Assembly: GCF_030814955.1 (NCBI RefSeq)
Contig: NZ_JAUSWB010000002.1
Span: 434,001-498,000, forward strand
DNA length: 64,000 nucleotides
DNA from: Planomicrobium stackebrandtii
GTDB taxonomy: Bacteria; Bacillota; Bacilli; Bacillales_A; Planococcaceae
Direction of reading: 5' to 3'
Under the pieces are notes generated by a model. It was not told the DNA's origin, made no database searches, and worked only from the letters and a program-made list of their open reading frames with translations. The position numbers and the translations under genes are program-made. Shown here piece after piece: positions 34,405 to 44,220 of this stretch. The first letter of the stretch is position 1. Each line of letters opens with the position of its first letter.

Positions 34405-37400
34405 TTGTCCAAACATGCATTCAGCAAGATTTTATTGAGCCTTGTCCTGGTATTGTCCGCAATGCTGCCATACATGGCGACAACGGCAAATGCCGCAGAA
34501 CCGATTACGGTCGCTGACGCGATTGCGAACAACTCAGGTTCGGCCACTGTCAAAGGCTTTATTGTTGGAACAGCTACCAGCGGAACCAATTACGATCAGG
34601 AAGCACCTTTTACATCTGCTACAAATCTAGGTCTTGCCGATTCTCCGGATGAAACGGATCCAACAAAAATCCTTCCGGTTCAATTGCCGACAGGAGCTGC
34701 ACGTGCAGGATTGAACTTGGTCGACAACCCGACCAACTTTAAAGCTGAAGTTACCATCACTGGAACTTTAGGCGCTTATTTCCAAGTTCCAGGACTACGC
34801 TCAGCCTCAGCTTTCACAATCGAATCTGAAGGCGAAGCACCACCCGAGGCAACTGTCGTAGATTCATTGGCAGAAGCCCGTACTATGGAAGGTGAACTGA
34901 TCCAGGTTGACGCAACCGTTACAACTGGAACAGGATTCTGGGGCGGCAACGCATTTTACGCACAGGATGACACAGCCGGAATTTACGTCTATACGTCGAG
35001 TGCAGCAGTTGCACCAGGAGACATCGTTCGTTTAACAGGTACGGTTTCTGAGTACAGCGGCGAATTGCAGCTGCAGCCGAACACGGTAGAAGTTTTGTCT
35101 TCGGACAATGAAGTACCGGCAGTCCAAACAGTTGAGCCAGCCGGTGTCAATGAAGACACACAAGGCGAGCGCGTTGAATTGCAGAACGTAACCATCACGG
35201 GCCTGCAATCGGTAAACGATTACGGTACGTTCGAGTTTTCGGCTCTTGCTGAAAACGGCGAATCGATCACAATCCGCAACGATAACCGCAACGGACTGAC
35301 ATTTGAACAATTCACGAAACAATACAAAGAAGGCGATTTGATCCATGTAAACGGAATCGCTTCGAAATTCAATGATTCCTACCAGGTGAAAACACTTGGC
35401 TTTGACAGCTTTGAACTTGTCAACAAACCGGCAGTATACGCCGATATTTTCCCAGGCGTTGTTTCAGAAGGGGCTGAAATCACGTTAGCTTCCGGCTGGG
35501 AAAATGCGAGCATTTATTACACGCTTGACGGTTCAGCACCGACTGCCGCCAGCACTGAATACACAGCACCAATCGTTTTGACAAAAGATACAGCGATCAA
35601 AGCAATCGCGGTCACTGATGAAACATCCGATGTCTTTACATTCGAATACACGGTCCTGAAAACAGGAGACTTAAAAATCCGTGACATCCAAGGCGATGGC
35701 CATTATTCGGAGTACGAAGGTGTAGCCGTTAATGAAATCGTCGGCGTTGTCACGCATCTGTACAACTCGGCAAACTTTGTTATCCAAGACCCTAACCCGG
35801 ATGACGATTTGACGACTTCAGAAGCATTGATTGTCAACAAAGCATCAAACGGCCTTCAAGTCGGTGACCTTGTAACGGTCAACGGAACGGTGGAAGAACA
35901 TTTCCAGGAAGGCTATTCAGATATGAGAGACAATGACCTGCCGATCACGCGCATCCGCGCAACTGACGCAGTAAAAACAGGAACTGCTCCACTTCCTGAA
36001 CCGATTGTCATCGGAGAAGACGTACAGCCGCCATCTGAGATCATTGACAACGATGGTTTGACATCTTTTGATCCAAAAGAAGACGGCATCGATTTCTGGG
36101 AATCACTTGAATTGATGCGTTTAGCAGTACCGAACGCACAAGTCGTTGGACCGCAAAACTACGGCGAAGTGGTTGTCGTAGCGGAAAACTCGCCGAACAC
36201 AGAATTCCATAAACAAGGCGGAATCCTGATCTCGGAAAATGATTACAACCCGGAACGCATTACCGTCGATTTCGACAATGAAGACTTTGTAGCCAAAGCA
36301 GGCGATTCGTTCAATGGCGACATCGTCGGCGTCATGGGCTTCGGCTTCGGCAATTACAAGCTTTGGGCGGAAGAAACGGATCTGCCAGAGCTGACAGACG
36401 GCGGAACACAGCCGGAACAAACATGGATTGAGAACAAAGAAGATGAATTGACAGTAGCAGCTTATAATGTAGAGAACTTTTCTGCTGACCCAAGCCATAC
36501 AAGTGACGCAAAAGCACAGCGCATTGCAGAATCGTTCGTTGACGACCTGAACTCGCCTGACGTAATCGTTATGGTAGAAGTACAGGATACTGACGGCCCG
36601 ATCGCTTCAAACGACAGCGACGCAACAGGAAGCTATGAACGTTTAATCGAAGGCATCAAAACAGCAGGCGGCCCGACTTATGCCTGGACCGACATTGCAC
36701 CTGAATACAACAAGGATGGCGGACAGCCAGGCGGGAACATCCGCGTCGGCTACCTGTACAACCCTGAACGCGTAACTCTTTCAGAAGGAACAAAAGGAAC
36801 GGCGACCGAGGACAACTCATGGGTAGACGGCGAACTTGCCTTGAACCCGGGCCGCGTCCAGCCGATCGCTATGCCGAACACACGCAAGCCAATTGCTGCA
36901 CAATTTGAATTCCAAGGCGAGCAAGTCGTTGTCATCGGCGCACACTTGAACTCAAAAGGCGGAGACCAGCCTCTGTTCGGCCAGAACCAGCCGCCAGTAC
37001 TTGGCTCTGAACCTGAGCGCATCGAATTGGCAAAAGCCATCAACGGCTTTATCGCTGAGGGGCTTGAGCAGGATCCAGACTTGAACGTCATCGTTGCAGG
37101 CGACATGAACGATTTCGAGTTCACACCGGCAATGAAAGCATTAAAAGGCGATATTTTAACGAATAAAGTCGAAGATGTGCCAGTGGAAGACCGCTACTCT
37201 TATTATTACCAGGGCAACTCACAGGTTCTTGACCACTTGTTGGTAACAAACAATTTGGCAGACCGCACAGAATTGGACATGGTCCACATCAATGCAATGT
37301 TCATGGAACAACATGGCCGCGCATCGGATCACGATCCATTGCTTGCACAAATCGCATTTGAAAAAGAGGAAGAAGTTCCAGAAAAAGATTTCCCGTTCAC

Positions 37401-37941
37401 TGATGTGAAAGAAACAGCTTGGTCATTCCCGTTCATCAAAGATCTATACAATAGAGATTTGATCAAAGGAACTTCCGGCACAACTTATGCACCAAAAGAA
37501 AACTTGAGCCGCATGCAGGCAGTGACAATTCTGACACGCATCCTGGAGCTGGATATTGAAGACGCGAAAAAATCGCCATTCACCGACATCTCGGATATTC
37601 ACCAAACGCGTCAGGATGAAATTAACGCAGCTTACCATGCCGGCATCATCAACGGCGTCACGGCTACCGAATTCAAACCGAAACAATTCATCAGCCGTGC
37701 ACAATTCGCCTTGATGCTGAACCGTGTATATGAGTTGAAAAACGATGAGTATCCAATCGACAACTACGCACCATTCAGCGATTATGGCCAATTTAACGCA
37801 GAATCAAAACGGGCGATCACAATGCTGTATGACCTGGAGATTGTTGAAGGCTATAACGGCAAATTCATGCCATCCCAGTTCACTACACGTGAAGAAATCG
37901 CAAAAATGTTCTCGCTTTTCCGTCCATATATCACAGAATAA
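34405..37941 (+). CDS. SLH-anchored extracellular nuclease, YhcR-like multidomain
   Basis: 1178 residues from TTG at 34405 (AAGGAG eight bases upstream; the GTG at 34396 overlaps it). Signal peptide about 1-31 (LVLVLSAMLPYMATTANA). Several OB-fold-like modules (about 32-150, 150-280, 420-540), one with YAQDDTAGIYVYTSS; a chitobiase/FN3-like module around 350-415 (IYYTLDGSAPTAAS). Endonuclease/exonuclease/phosphatase domain about 680-985: VAAYNVENFSAD, VMVEVQD, VVIGAHLNSKGGD, VIVAGDMNDFEFTP, VLDHLLVT and ASDHDPLLA carry the catalytic residues. Three SLH domains close the protein (LSRMQAVTIL, ISRAQFALML, TTREEIAKMF). Probably degrades DNA or RNA at the wall. Confidence 0.9.
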   Translation: MSKHAFSKILLSLVLVLSAMLPYMATTANAAEPITVADAIANNSGSATVKGFIVGTATSGTNYDQEAPFTSATNLGLADSPDETDPTKILPVQLPTGAARAGLNLVDNPTNFKAEVTITGTLGAYFQVPGLRSASAFTIESEGEAPPEATVVDSLAEARTMEGELIQVDATVTTGTGFWGGNAFYAQDDTAGIYVYTSSAAVAPGDIVRLTGTVSEYSGELQLQPNTVEVLSSDNEVPAVQTVEPAGVNEDTQGERVELQNVTITGLQSVNDYGTFEFSALAENGESITIRNDNRNGLTFEQFTKQYKEGDLIHVNGIASKFNDSYQVKTLGFDSFELVNKPAVYADIFPGVVSEGAEITLASGWENASIYYTLDGSAPTAASTEYTAPIVLTKDTAIKAIAVTDETSDVFTFEYTVLKTGDLKIRDIQGDGHYSEYEGVAVNEIVGVVTHLYNSANFVIQDPNPDDDLTTSEALIVNKASNGLQVGDLVTVNGTVEEHFQEGYSDMRDNDLPITRIRATDAVKTGTAPLPEPIVIGEDVQPPSEIIDNDGLTSFDPKEDGIDFWESLELMRLAVPNAQVVGPQNYGEVVVVAENSPNTEFHKQGGILISENDYNPERITVDFDNEDFVAKAGDSFNGDIVGVMGFGFGNYKLWAEETDLPELTDGGTQPEQTWIENKEDELTVAAYNVENFSADPSHTSDAKAQRIAESFVDDLNSPDVIVMVEVQDTDGPIASNDSDATGSYERLIEGIKTAGGPTYAWTDIAPEYNKDGGQPGGNIRVGYLYNPERVTLSEGTKGTATEDNSWVDGELALNPGRVQPIAMPNTRKPIAAQFEFQGEQVVVIGAHLNSKGGDQPLFGQNQPPVLGSEPERIELAKAINGFIAEGLEQDPDLNVIVAGDMNDFEFTPAMKALKGDILTNKVEDVPVEDRYSYYYQGNSQVLDHLLVTNNLADRTELDMVHINAMFMEQHGRASDHDPLLAQIAFEKEEEVPEKDFPFTDVKETAWSFPFIKDLYNRDLIKGTSGTTYAPKENLSRMQAVTILTRILELDIEDAKKSPFTDISDIHQTRQDEINAAYHAGIINGVTATEFKPKQFISRAQFALMLNRVYELKNDEYPIDNYAPFSDYGQFNAESKRAITMLYDLEIVEGYNGKFMPSQFTTREEIAKMFSLFRPYITE

Positions 37942-37957
37942 AATACGTTCCAATCAG

Positions 37958-37987
37958 CTCGGTCAGATTTTCTGATCGGGTTTTTTT
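37958..37987 (+). terminator. Rho-independent terminator after the nuclease gene
   Basis: CTCGGTCAG / CTGATCGGG stem with two G-U pairs, five-base loop, then T7. Confidence 0.8.
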
Positions 37988-38186
37988 ATTGTTTTCTAGC
38001 AGTTTTAAAATCAGCTGGGGCCGCTTTGGAGTGGGTTTTATACATAGCATCTGATGTTGTATGTAGTAGATAAGAAGAGGGCTGTTTCGGAAACGCTTGG
38101 CAGCGATAGGGCACGCGCCTTCGCTGAGCAGGTTTTGTCTAGTGGAAATAGTTTTAGTGCTGATTTCTAAATCGCTTCGGTCGCTC

Positions 38187-38254
38187 TGGAGTGGGTTCCC
38201 GCAATAAGCCAGGCAGCTGTGGAATGCTGCCAGTCTTATTACTCCACCCACTCC
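38187..38254 (-). repeat. Long hairpin unit in copy II
   Basis: Starts CTGGAGTGGGTTCCCGCAAT; stems AATAAG...GGCAGC and GCTGCCAGTCTTATT, then CCACCCACTCCGTGG. Flanked by CGCTTCGGTCGC on the left and GACGCGCCTCAGCTT on the right. Confidence 0.78.
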
Positions 38255-38385
38255 GTGGACGCGCCTCAGCTTGGTGTGTATTTTATACATAGCATCTGAT
38301 GTTGTGTGTAGTAGATAAGAAGAGGGCTGTTTCGGAATCGCTCGGCAGCGGTAGGGCACGCGCCTTCGCTTGGTGATGGTGAGTT

Positions 38386-38511
38386 CTACGGGAAGTTTTT
38401 ATGCTGCTACATAAAAGATCAGCGTTTCTATATGATGCATCGATGTTTCTATCTCACCCTTTTGCTTCTCTACATGAACCTTTGGCTCTCTTACATGGAT
38501 TCATAAAAAAC
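38386..38511 (+). repeat. 21-bp repeat array A, copy II (six units)
   Basis: CTA or TTA triplets at 38386, 38407, 38428, 38449, 38470 and 38491, exactly every 21 bp, in contexts such as CTACATGAACCTTTGGC. It is the reverse complement of array A in copies I and III. Confidence 0.82.
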
Positions 38512-38649
38512 ATTCTACAATGTCAGAAGGATCCATCTCTTTTTGTGAGCGATGTCTGGAAAAAGGTGCCGCTTCCTATCCCTGGCTGTTCGCCACGCGA
38601 ACGGTTCCCATCTATGGGCTTGAACTTTGTGAAAACGATAACGTGTTGG

Positions 38650-38754
38650 CAAAAATGGAGAAGTTTCAGCTAAAGACACGAAAGGTTCCTGTAGCCGCTT
38701 CGAAAGTTAAGGTAAGAATCCAGAAAGTGACGATAGAAACTCGTCATCCGCTAT
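38650..38754 (-). repeat. 21-bp repeat array B, copy II (four clear units)
   Basis: TAA/TAG triplets at 38671, 38692, 38713 and 38734, 21 bp apart, with AAAGGTTCCTGTAGCC in the best unit. Faces array A across the core. Confidence 0.75.
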
Positions 38755-38828
38755 GCTCCTATCAATTACTAATATGAAAGGAACAAACCAACGAGCGATC
38801 CGCTTCGCTTCGCTCCTCCTAGATGCCC

Positions 38829-38848
38829 GCTTTTCGCAGGCGAAAAGC
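38829..38848. repeat. 20-bp palindrome GCTTTTCGC-AG-GCGAAAAGC
   Basis: Third occurrence of the palindrome; followed by ACTAAGTG, the inverse of the CACTTAGT flank in copy I. Confidence 0.75.
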
Positions 38849-38939
38849 ACTAAGTGCCCGTCGCTTCCTTATGTTCTCTTCAAAATTAAGTCAACAGTGA
38901 TGCTTCTACTCCCCACCTATATTGTATGAAGAAACCTAA

Positions 38940-39062
38940 AGAAAGAGCGGAAGGCGGTGACTCCTGCAAGTCCCGCGGCAGCTGGCACCGCGACGTCCTG
39001 TCACGCCAGCTGCATGACCCACATCCTGAGGGCCCGAAAGCGTCCACCTGGAGCGATTTCTT
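38940..39062 (+). repeat. GC-rich block with GGCAGCTGGC dyad, copy II
   Basis: Contains GGCGGTGACTCCTGC, then GCGGCAGCTGGCACCGCGAC pairing with GCCAGCTGC downstream, then CATGACCCACATCCTGAGGG and CGAAAGCG. Very similar blocks lie at 54.55 and 59.07 kb. Comparable GGCGACTCCTGCGGG phrases are, from memory, common between genes of Bacillaceae and Planococcaceae. Confidence 0.75.
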
Positions 39063-39221
39063 TAAACTTTAAATTCACCACAAAAAAATATTTTTATTAA
39101 TTCGAGAAACTAAATAATATCAAGCCCTATCTAGTAAAAACCTCTTAATTAACCTCTAATAACAAGGAAATATCACCAAATTTTATTTGCAACATTGAAA
39201 AAATATGGTAAATTTAAGTTG

Positions 39222-39249
39222 TTGTGCAATTGTAAAGATTCTTTATAAT
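39222..39249 (+). promoter_or_regulatory. SigA-type promoter of the SLH subtilase
   Basis: -35 TTGTGC (39222-39227), 16-bp spacer, -10 TATAAT (39244-39249), 28 bp before the start codon. Confidence 0.5.
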
Positions 39250-39277
39250 TGCGAATTAGAACTAAGGGGGAAAAAAA

Positions 39278-42200
39278 TTGACGAAGTTAAAACCGCTTTT
39301 ATTGTTGGCGATGGTCTTCATGATGACATTTAGTTCAGCTGTTTTCGGCCTTACCGGGGTATCGGCAGCCGTAAATTCATCGGAAGTGCCGAACGTGGAG
39401 TTGAAACAAGGGGAATTGAACATTCCTGAAACTTTCGTAAATCCAGAAGATCCGGAAAAAGAGGTCCGGGTGATCATCGAGCTTGAAGAAGCACCGGCGA
39501 TTGAAAACGCTACCGAACGAGGCGTTCTCTATAAAAACCTTCCTGAAAACCAAAAAGAGTCATTGGAAGCGGCAGTTGTCTCGGGACAGGATTCCGTTCA
39601 GCTATCCATCGCTTCAATCGCTCCGCGCATTACATATCTTGAAAATTTCACAACCGTATTCAATGGATTTTCTGCTGAAGTTGAAGCAGGCCTTGTGGAA
39701 GACATCGCTGAGTTAAGCGGCGTTAAAGCGGTCTATGAATCGACTGAGTATCAGCGTCCTGAAGCTCAGCCGGAAATGAAATATTCGAAAGAATTGGTTC
39801 AAGCGCAACAGGCTTGGACAGATTACGGCTACCGTGGTGAAGGCCTGGTTGTTGGTGTCATTGATACCGGAATCGATCCGAGCCACAAAGACATGGTTTT
39901 GACAGACAACACAACAGGCGACATCACAAAGTCTGATGTAGCGGCGCTTGTGGCTGACAAATCCATCGAGAGCGGCAAATTCTTCACAGCAAAAGTGCCA
40001 TTCGGCTATAACTACATGGATGGCAACGACGAAATTCTTGACCTTGGACCGGAAGCTTCCATGCACGGCATGCACGTTGCCGGAACAGTAGGGGCTAATG
40101 GCAATGAAGAAAATGGCGGAATCAAAGGCGTTGCTCCAGAAGCGCAGCTACTCGCGCTGAAAGTATTCGGCAACGACCCATTGTATCCGTCAACTTATGG
40201 CGATATTTACATAAAGGCGATCGATGATTCGATCAAATTGGGTGCAGATGTCATCAACATGTCACTTGGATCGACTGCAGGATTTGTGGATTCCTCACAT
40301 CCTGAACAAAAAGCGGTTGAAAGAGCGACAAACAACGGCATCTTGGTTTCCATCTCAGCAGGTAACTCTGATATGTTCGGTTCGGGCTTTTCTTACCCGC
40401 ACGCAGATAACCAGGATTATGGCTTGACTGGATCACCAAGTACGTCAATCGATTCATTTGGCGTAGCGTCATTTGAAAACGACATCATCACAGCGATGAG
40501 TTTTGCTTATCAAGTGGATGGCGCAGAAGCCGGACGCGGCATGTACTTGCTTGCCAATGATGCAGATCCGCGCGATTTGCCGAATGCCAATTATGAAGTA
40601 TTGGCAGCAGGACTTGGTAAACCAGCAGATTTTGAAGGAAAAGATTTTTCTGGTAAATTTGCGTTAGTGTCACGCGGAGAAATTGGCTTTGTTGAAAAAG
40701 GCATAGCGGCACAAGAAGCTGGCGCGATCGGCGTTATTATCTATAACAACGCGACAGGCACCATTAGCATGGCATCAGATCCATCCATCGAAATTCCATA
40801 CATGTCTGCACTTCAGGCAGATGGCGTTGCGATGAAAGAACAGTTGGATGCTGGCAAAAAAGTGACCGTTGCATTTGACGGGGAATTCCTTGAAACTCAA
40901 AACCCGAGCGCTGGTGAAATGAGTGATTTCACATCTTGGGGCCCAACTCCGAACCTGGATTTCAAACCGGAAATCACAGCTCCAGGCGGCAATATTTTCT
41001 CTACATTAAACAATGATGAATACGGCTTGATGAGCGGTACGTCAATGGCGGCTCCTCACGTTTCCGGCGGAACAGCATTGATGTTCCAACGCATCCAAGA
41101 GCTTGGCCTTGAAGGCCGCGAGCGTGTTCAATTCGCGAAGAACCTGATGATGAACACATCAGATCCGGTTGAATTCGCAAAAGATCAATATGTATCTCCA
41201 CGCCGCCAAGGTGCTGGCTTGATGCAATTGCACGACGCACTATCAACAGACGTTATGTTGACGAATAAAGCGACAGGCGATGCAAAAGTTGCTTTGAAAG
41301 AAATTGCAGACGATAAATTCACATTCACATTGGAAGCTGAAAACTTCTCTGATGAAGCCGCAACTTATGCAGTGGATGTAAACGTTCAAACCGATAATAC
41401 AGCGCCATTAGCAGGAAATGAAGTTACTGCACCAAACCTTACAGGTTCATATGTAGTAACAGAAGATGTAGAAATCAATGCACCTGAAACGATTACAGTT
41501 CCGGCAAACGGAACAGCAGAAGTTTCAGTGACAGTTGACGTATCAGCGCTTGAAGGCATGAAAGAATATGCCGCATTTACAAACGGATTCTTCGTGGACG
41601 GGTTTGTAACGTTGACGGATGAAAACGAAGAAGTGACAGGAAATACAGAATTGGTCGTTCCTTACTTCGGCTTTAACGGCGGATGGGACGATGCCAGCAT
41701 CTTCGACGAATTTACGTGGGAGGCCGGCTCATATTACAAAACGACTTTACTGGCAGATGAAGCAGGCAACGATATCACTGGCGGCACACATGCCGGCAAA
41801 TATGTTCCTGAACGCTTCGCCTTTTCACCAAATGGCGATGAATTGCAGGATGTGGCAGTCCCTGTCTACTCCTTGATGAGAAACGCCAAAGAATTTGAAG
41901 TCAATGTATTGGATACGGCAGGCAAAAAGCTGCGCACAATCCGTACAGCTTCAAGTTTGACTAAGCATTATTCGTCTACTTTGCCTTACACATTCAACCC
42001 GCTCAACGGCTGGGACGGCATGATCAACGGCGAACCAGCAAAAGATGGAGCTTACCAGATCCAGCTTCGTGCCGTCATTGATTATCCGAATGCAGAGTGG
42101 CAGTCGATTAACTTCCCGATCATTATCGACACAGTAGCACCCGAAGCGGCAGCAACTTACGATGCAGAAACAAAAACAGTAAACGTTTCGAAGTTTGAAG

Positions 42201-43537
42201 ACAACGCTTCAGGCGTTGGTGCAGATCGTTGGGAAGTATACGTCAACGACGAAGAAGTAACGGAAAACGAAGATACGCCTGCAGATGAATCTCTTGCACC
42301 GGCAACCACGTCTTATCAAGTGGCAGCGCCAGTGAAAACGGATGATGTCGTAACAGCAGTTTTCTATGACAGTGCCGGCAACACAACAGCAGTAGAACTC
42401 AATGCTACTTCTAAAAATGAAACAAAGGCACCGGTTATCTACTTCACATCACCAGAAGTTTTAGAAACTTTTGATACAAAAACAGTGAAAGTCACAGGCT
42501 CTGTGGAAGACGATTCAAAAATCGTTTCCCTGACAGTCAATGGCGTCAAAGCCAACAAGTTTGATGGCGAAGAATTTGAGCACACCCTAACATTCAAAGA
42601 CGGCTCTCAACACGTTGTCGTCAAAGCAGTAGATGAGTTCGGCAACGAAATGGAACTTCGCCGCCAGGTATTGGTAGATACAACTCCGGCCGTCATCACA
42701 TTAGTGGATGCGCCAAAAACTGTGGGAGCCAACACATCTGAAGTCGAAGTGACATTCAATGTGAAAGACAATATGGACCAAATCTATGCTTACCTGAATG
42801 GCAGCGAAGTCTTCAAAAAAGACATGTCCGAGCCATACGGCAAAGCAAGCTTTAACCAAAACATCAAAACCAAAGTGCCCGTAAGCAAAATCGGCAAAAA
42901 TGAATACACATTGTCAGTCGAAGATGCAGCTGGCCACGTTACTGAAAAAACATTCACAATCACCAAAGCATCAAAAGTAACATTCACCGATATCCAGACG
43001 CATTGGGCGAAAACCCAAATCGAAACATTGGCTTCACAAGGCATCATCAAAGGGAAAACAGACACACTTTTCGCGCCAAAAGCCGATTTGACACGTGCTG
43101 AATTCGCCGCCTTGCTGGTCCGTACACTGGAATTGCCTCTGGAAGACTATGAAGGCACGTTCAAAGATGCAGATCCAGACAAAACATGGGCTGCCGAAGA
43201 AATCGAAGCAGCTGCCCGTGCTGGCATCGTTCGCGGAGTGACTACAGATACATTCAATCCAAAAGCGCAAATTTCCCGCCAGGACACAGCCGTCATGATC
43301 ATGCGTGCAGTTGAATACCAGGAAGCATCACTGCTTGAAGGCCTGGACACAACTCACGAATTTGAAGACGACGCAGCAATCAAAGCCTACGCAGATGAGT
43401 CCGTCAAGCAAGCATACGCACTCGGCCTAATCACTGGCCGCGAAGGCAACATCTTCGACCCACTAGCAAAAATCACACGAGCTGAAACAGCAGTAGTTCT
43501 CTACCGCGCACTCGAAAAGATGGAGCTATTGGATTAA
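39278..43537 (+). CDS. SLH-anchored Vpr-like subtilase (S8) with PA domain
   Basis: 1419 residues from TTG at 39278 (AAGGGGG seven bases upstream). Signal peptide about 1-30. I9 prodomain about 65-160 (VRVIIELEEAPAIENAT). S8 domain with Asp196 (VGVIDTGIDP), His263 (MHGMHVAGTVGANG) and Ser589 (GTSMAAPHVSGG). A PA domain is inserted at about 430-545 (GKFALVSRGEIGFVEKG). Fn3-like and Ig-like repeats follow (about 690-1235), then three SLH domains (about 1236-1419; LTRAEFAALL, ISRQDTAVMI, ITRAETAVVL). This is a large cell-surface protease. Inverted copies of the composite element flank the gene on both sides. Its paralogue 1.36 kb downstream has the same layout but no SLH. Confidence 0.93.
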   Translation: MTKLKPLLLLAMVFMMTFSSAVFGLTGVSAAVNSSEVPNVELKQGELNIPETFVNPEDPEKEVRVIIELEEAPAIENATERGVLYKNLPENQKESLEAAVVSGQDSVQLSIASIAPRITYLENFTTVFNGFSAEVEAGLVEDIAELSGVKAVYESTEYQRPEAQPEMKYSKELVQAQQAWTDYGYRGEGLVVGVIDTGIDPSHKDMVLTDNTTGDITKSDVAALVADKSIESGKFFTAKVPFGYNYMDGNDEILDLGPEASMHGMHVAGTVGANGNEENGGIKGVAPEAQLLALKVFGNDPLYPSTYGDIYIKAIDDSIKLGADVINMSLGSTAGFVDSSHPEQKAVERATNNGILVSISAGNSDMFGSGFSYPHADNQDYGLTGSPSTSIDSFGVASFENDIITAMSFAYQVDGAEAGRGMYLLANDADPRDLPNANYEVLAAGLGKPADFEGKDFSGKFALVSRGEIGFVEKGIAAQEAGAIGVIIYNNATGTISMASDPSIEIPYMSALQADGVAMKEQLDAGKKVTVAFDGEFLETQNPSAGEMSDFTSWGPTPNLDFKPEITAPGGNIFSTLNNDEYGLMSGTSMAAPHVSGGTALMFQRIQELGLEGRERVQFAKNLMMNTSDPVEFAKDQYVSPRRQGAGLMQLHDALSTDVMLTNKATGDAKVALKEIADDKFTFTLEAENFSDEAATYAVDVNVQTDNTAPLAGNEVTAPNLTGSYVVTEDVEINAPETITVPANGTAEVSVTVDVSALEGMKEYAAFTNGFFVDGFVTLTDENEEVTGNTELVVPYFGFNGGWDDASIFDEFTWEAGSYYKTTLLADEAGNDITGGTHAGKYVPERFAFSPNGDELQDVAVPVYSLMRNAKEFEVNVLDTAGKKLRTIRTASSLTKHYSSTLPYTFNPLNGWDGMINGEPAKDGAYQIQLRAVIDYPNAEWQSINFPIIIDTVAPEAAATYDAETKTVNVSKFEDNASGVGADRWEVYVNDEEVTENEDTPADESLAPATTSYQVAAPVKTDDVVTAVFYDSAGNTTAVELNATSKNETKAPVIYFTSPEVLETFDTKTVKVTGSVEDDSKIVSLTVNGVKANKFDGEEFEHTLTFKDGSQHVVVKAVDEFGNEMELRRQVLVDTTPAVITLVDAPKTVGANTSEVEVTFNVKDNMDQIYAYLNGSEVFKKDMSEPYGKASFNQNIKTKVPVSKIGKNEYTLSVEDAAGHVTEKTFTITKASKVTFTDIQTHWAKTQIETLASQGIIKGKTDTLFAPKADLTRAEFAALLVRTLELPLEDYEGTFKDADPDKTWAAEEIEAAARAGIVRGVTTDTFNPKAQISRQDTAVMIMRAVEYQEASLLEGLDTTHEFEDDAAIKAYADESVKQAYALGLITGREGNIFDPLAKITRAETAVVLYRALEKMELLD

Positions 43538-43553
43538 CATCTTATCAAAACAG

Positions 43554-43597
43554 AACAGGCAAGCAATCAGAACGTTGATTGCTTGCCTGTTTTTTTA
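43554..43597 (+). terminator. Strong terminator of the SLH subtilase gene
   Basis: 16-bp stem AACAGGCAAGCAATCA / TGATTGCTTGCCTGTT, six-base loop, T8. Confidence 0.9.
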
Positions 43598-43727
43598 GTG
43601 TGACGTGGAGATGGAGAAATCGTTCCAGGCGGACGCATTCGGGTCTACGACATTGAAAATATCTATAGTAGCGGGTGAAGATAGAAAGCAGAAGGAAGCC
43701 TCACGACAATAGTGGGTTTGCACTTTT

Positions 43728-43747
43728 GCTTTTCGCTTGCGAAAAGC
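43728..43747. repeat. 20-bp palindrome GCTTTTCGC-TT-GCGAAAAGC
   Basis: Identical to the copy at 29483, with the following GGGC...CTTGGAGGAGCGAAGCGGA flank nearly the same. Confidence 0.75.
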
Positions 43748-43857
43748 GGGCAATCTTGGAGGAGCGAAGCGGATCGTTCGTTGGTTTGTTCCTTTCATAT
43801 TAGTATGGATTGCTTTTCTATTAGTAATTGATAGAGAGCATAGCTGATGACGAGTTT

Positions 43858-43962
43858 CTATCGTCACTTTCTGGATTCTTACCTTACCTTTCGAAGCGGC
43901 TACAGGAACCTTTCGTGTCTTTATCTGAAACTTCTCCATTCCTACCAAAACTTTATCGTTTT
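43858..43962 (+). repeat. 21-bp repeat array B, copy III (five units)
   Basis: CTA/TTA at 43858, 43879, 43900, 43921 and 43942. The best unit reads CTACAGGAACCTTTCGTGTC. Confidence 0.8.
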
Positions 43963-44104
43963 CACAAAGTTCAAGCCCATAGATGGAAGCCGTTCGCGTG
44001 TCGAACAGCCGGGGATAGGAAGCGGCACCTTTTTTACAGACATCGCTCACAAAAAGTGATGGATCCTTGTGGCATTGTAGAATGCTAATTTTTGTGAATC
44101 CATG

Positions 44105-44220
44105 TAAGAGGGCAAAAGGTTCATGTAGAGAGGCAAAATAGTGAGATAGAAACATCAATGGATCATGTAGAAACGCCGATCTTTCATGTAGCAACACAAA
44201 AACTTCCTGTAGAACACATC
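44105..44220 (-). repeat. 21-bp repeat array A, copy III (six units, inverted)
   Basis: TAA/TAG at 44105, 44126, 44147, 44168, 44189 and 44210, exactly 21 bp apart, context ATGTAGAAACG. Unit-by-unit it resembles array A of copy I, including the order of variant units. Confidence 0.83.

Larger units (their letters stand above)
37998..39062 (-). repeat. Composite intergenic element, copy II (inverted)
   Basis: Same parts as copy I in reverse order and orientation: hairpins (37998-38380), array A (38386-38511), core (38515-38640), array B (about 38650-38754), palindrome block (38785-38880), GC-rich block (38940-39062). It fills the gap between the SLH nuclease and the SLH subtilase. Two frames (38401-38673, 38520-38777) cross the arrays; they are in different phases and lack ribosome sites, so I do not call genes. 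Confidence 0.85.

Noticed and set aside
38401-38777. Genes of 85-90 codons in composite element copy II
   Set aside because: The frames correspond to repeat arrays, are in different phases in different copies, and lack ribosome sites.
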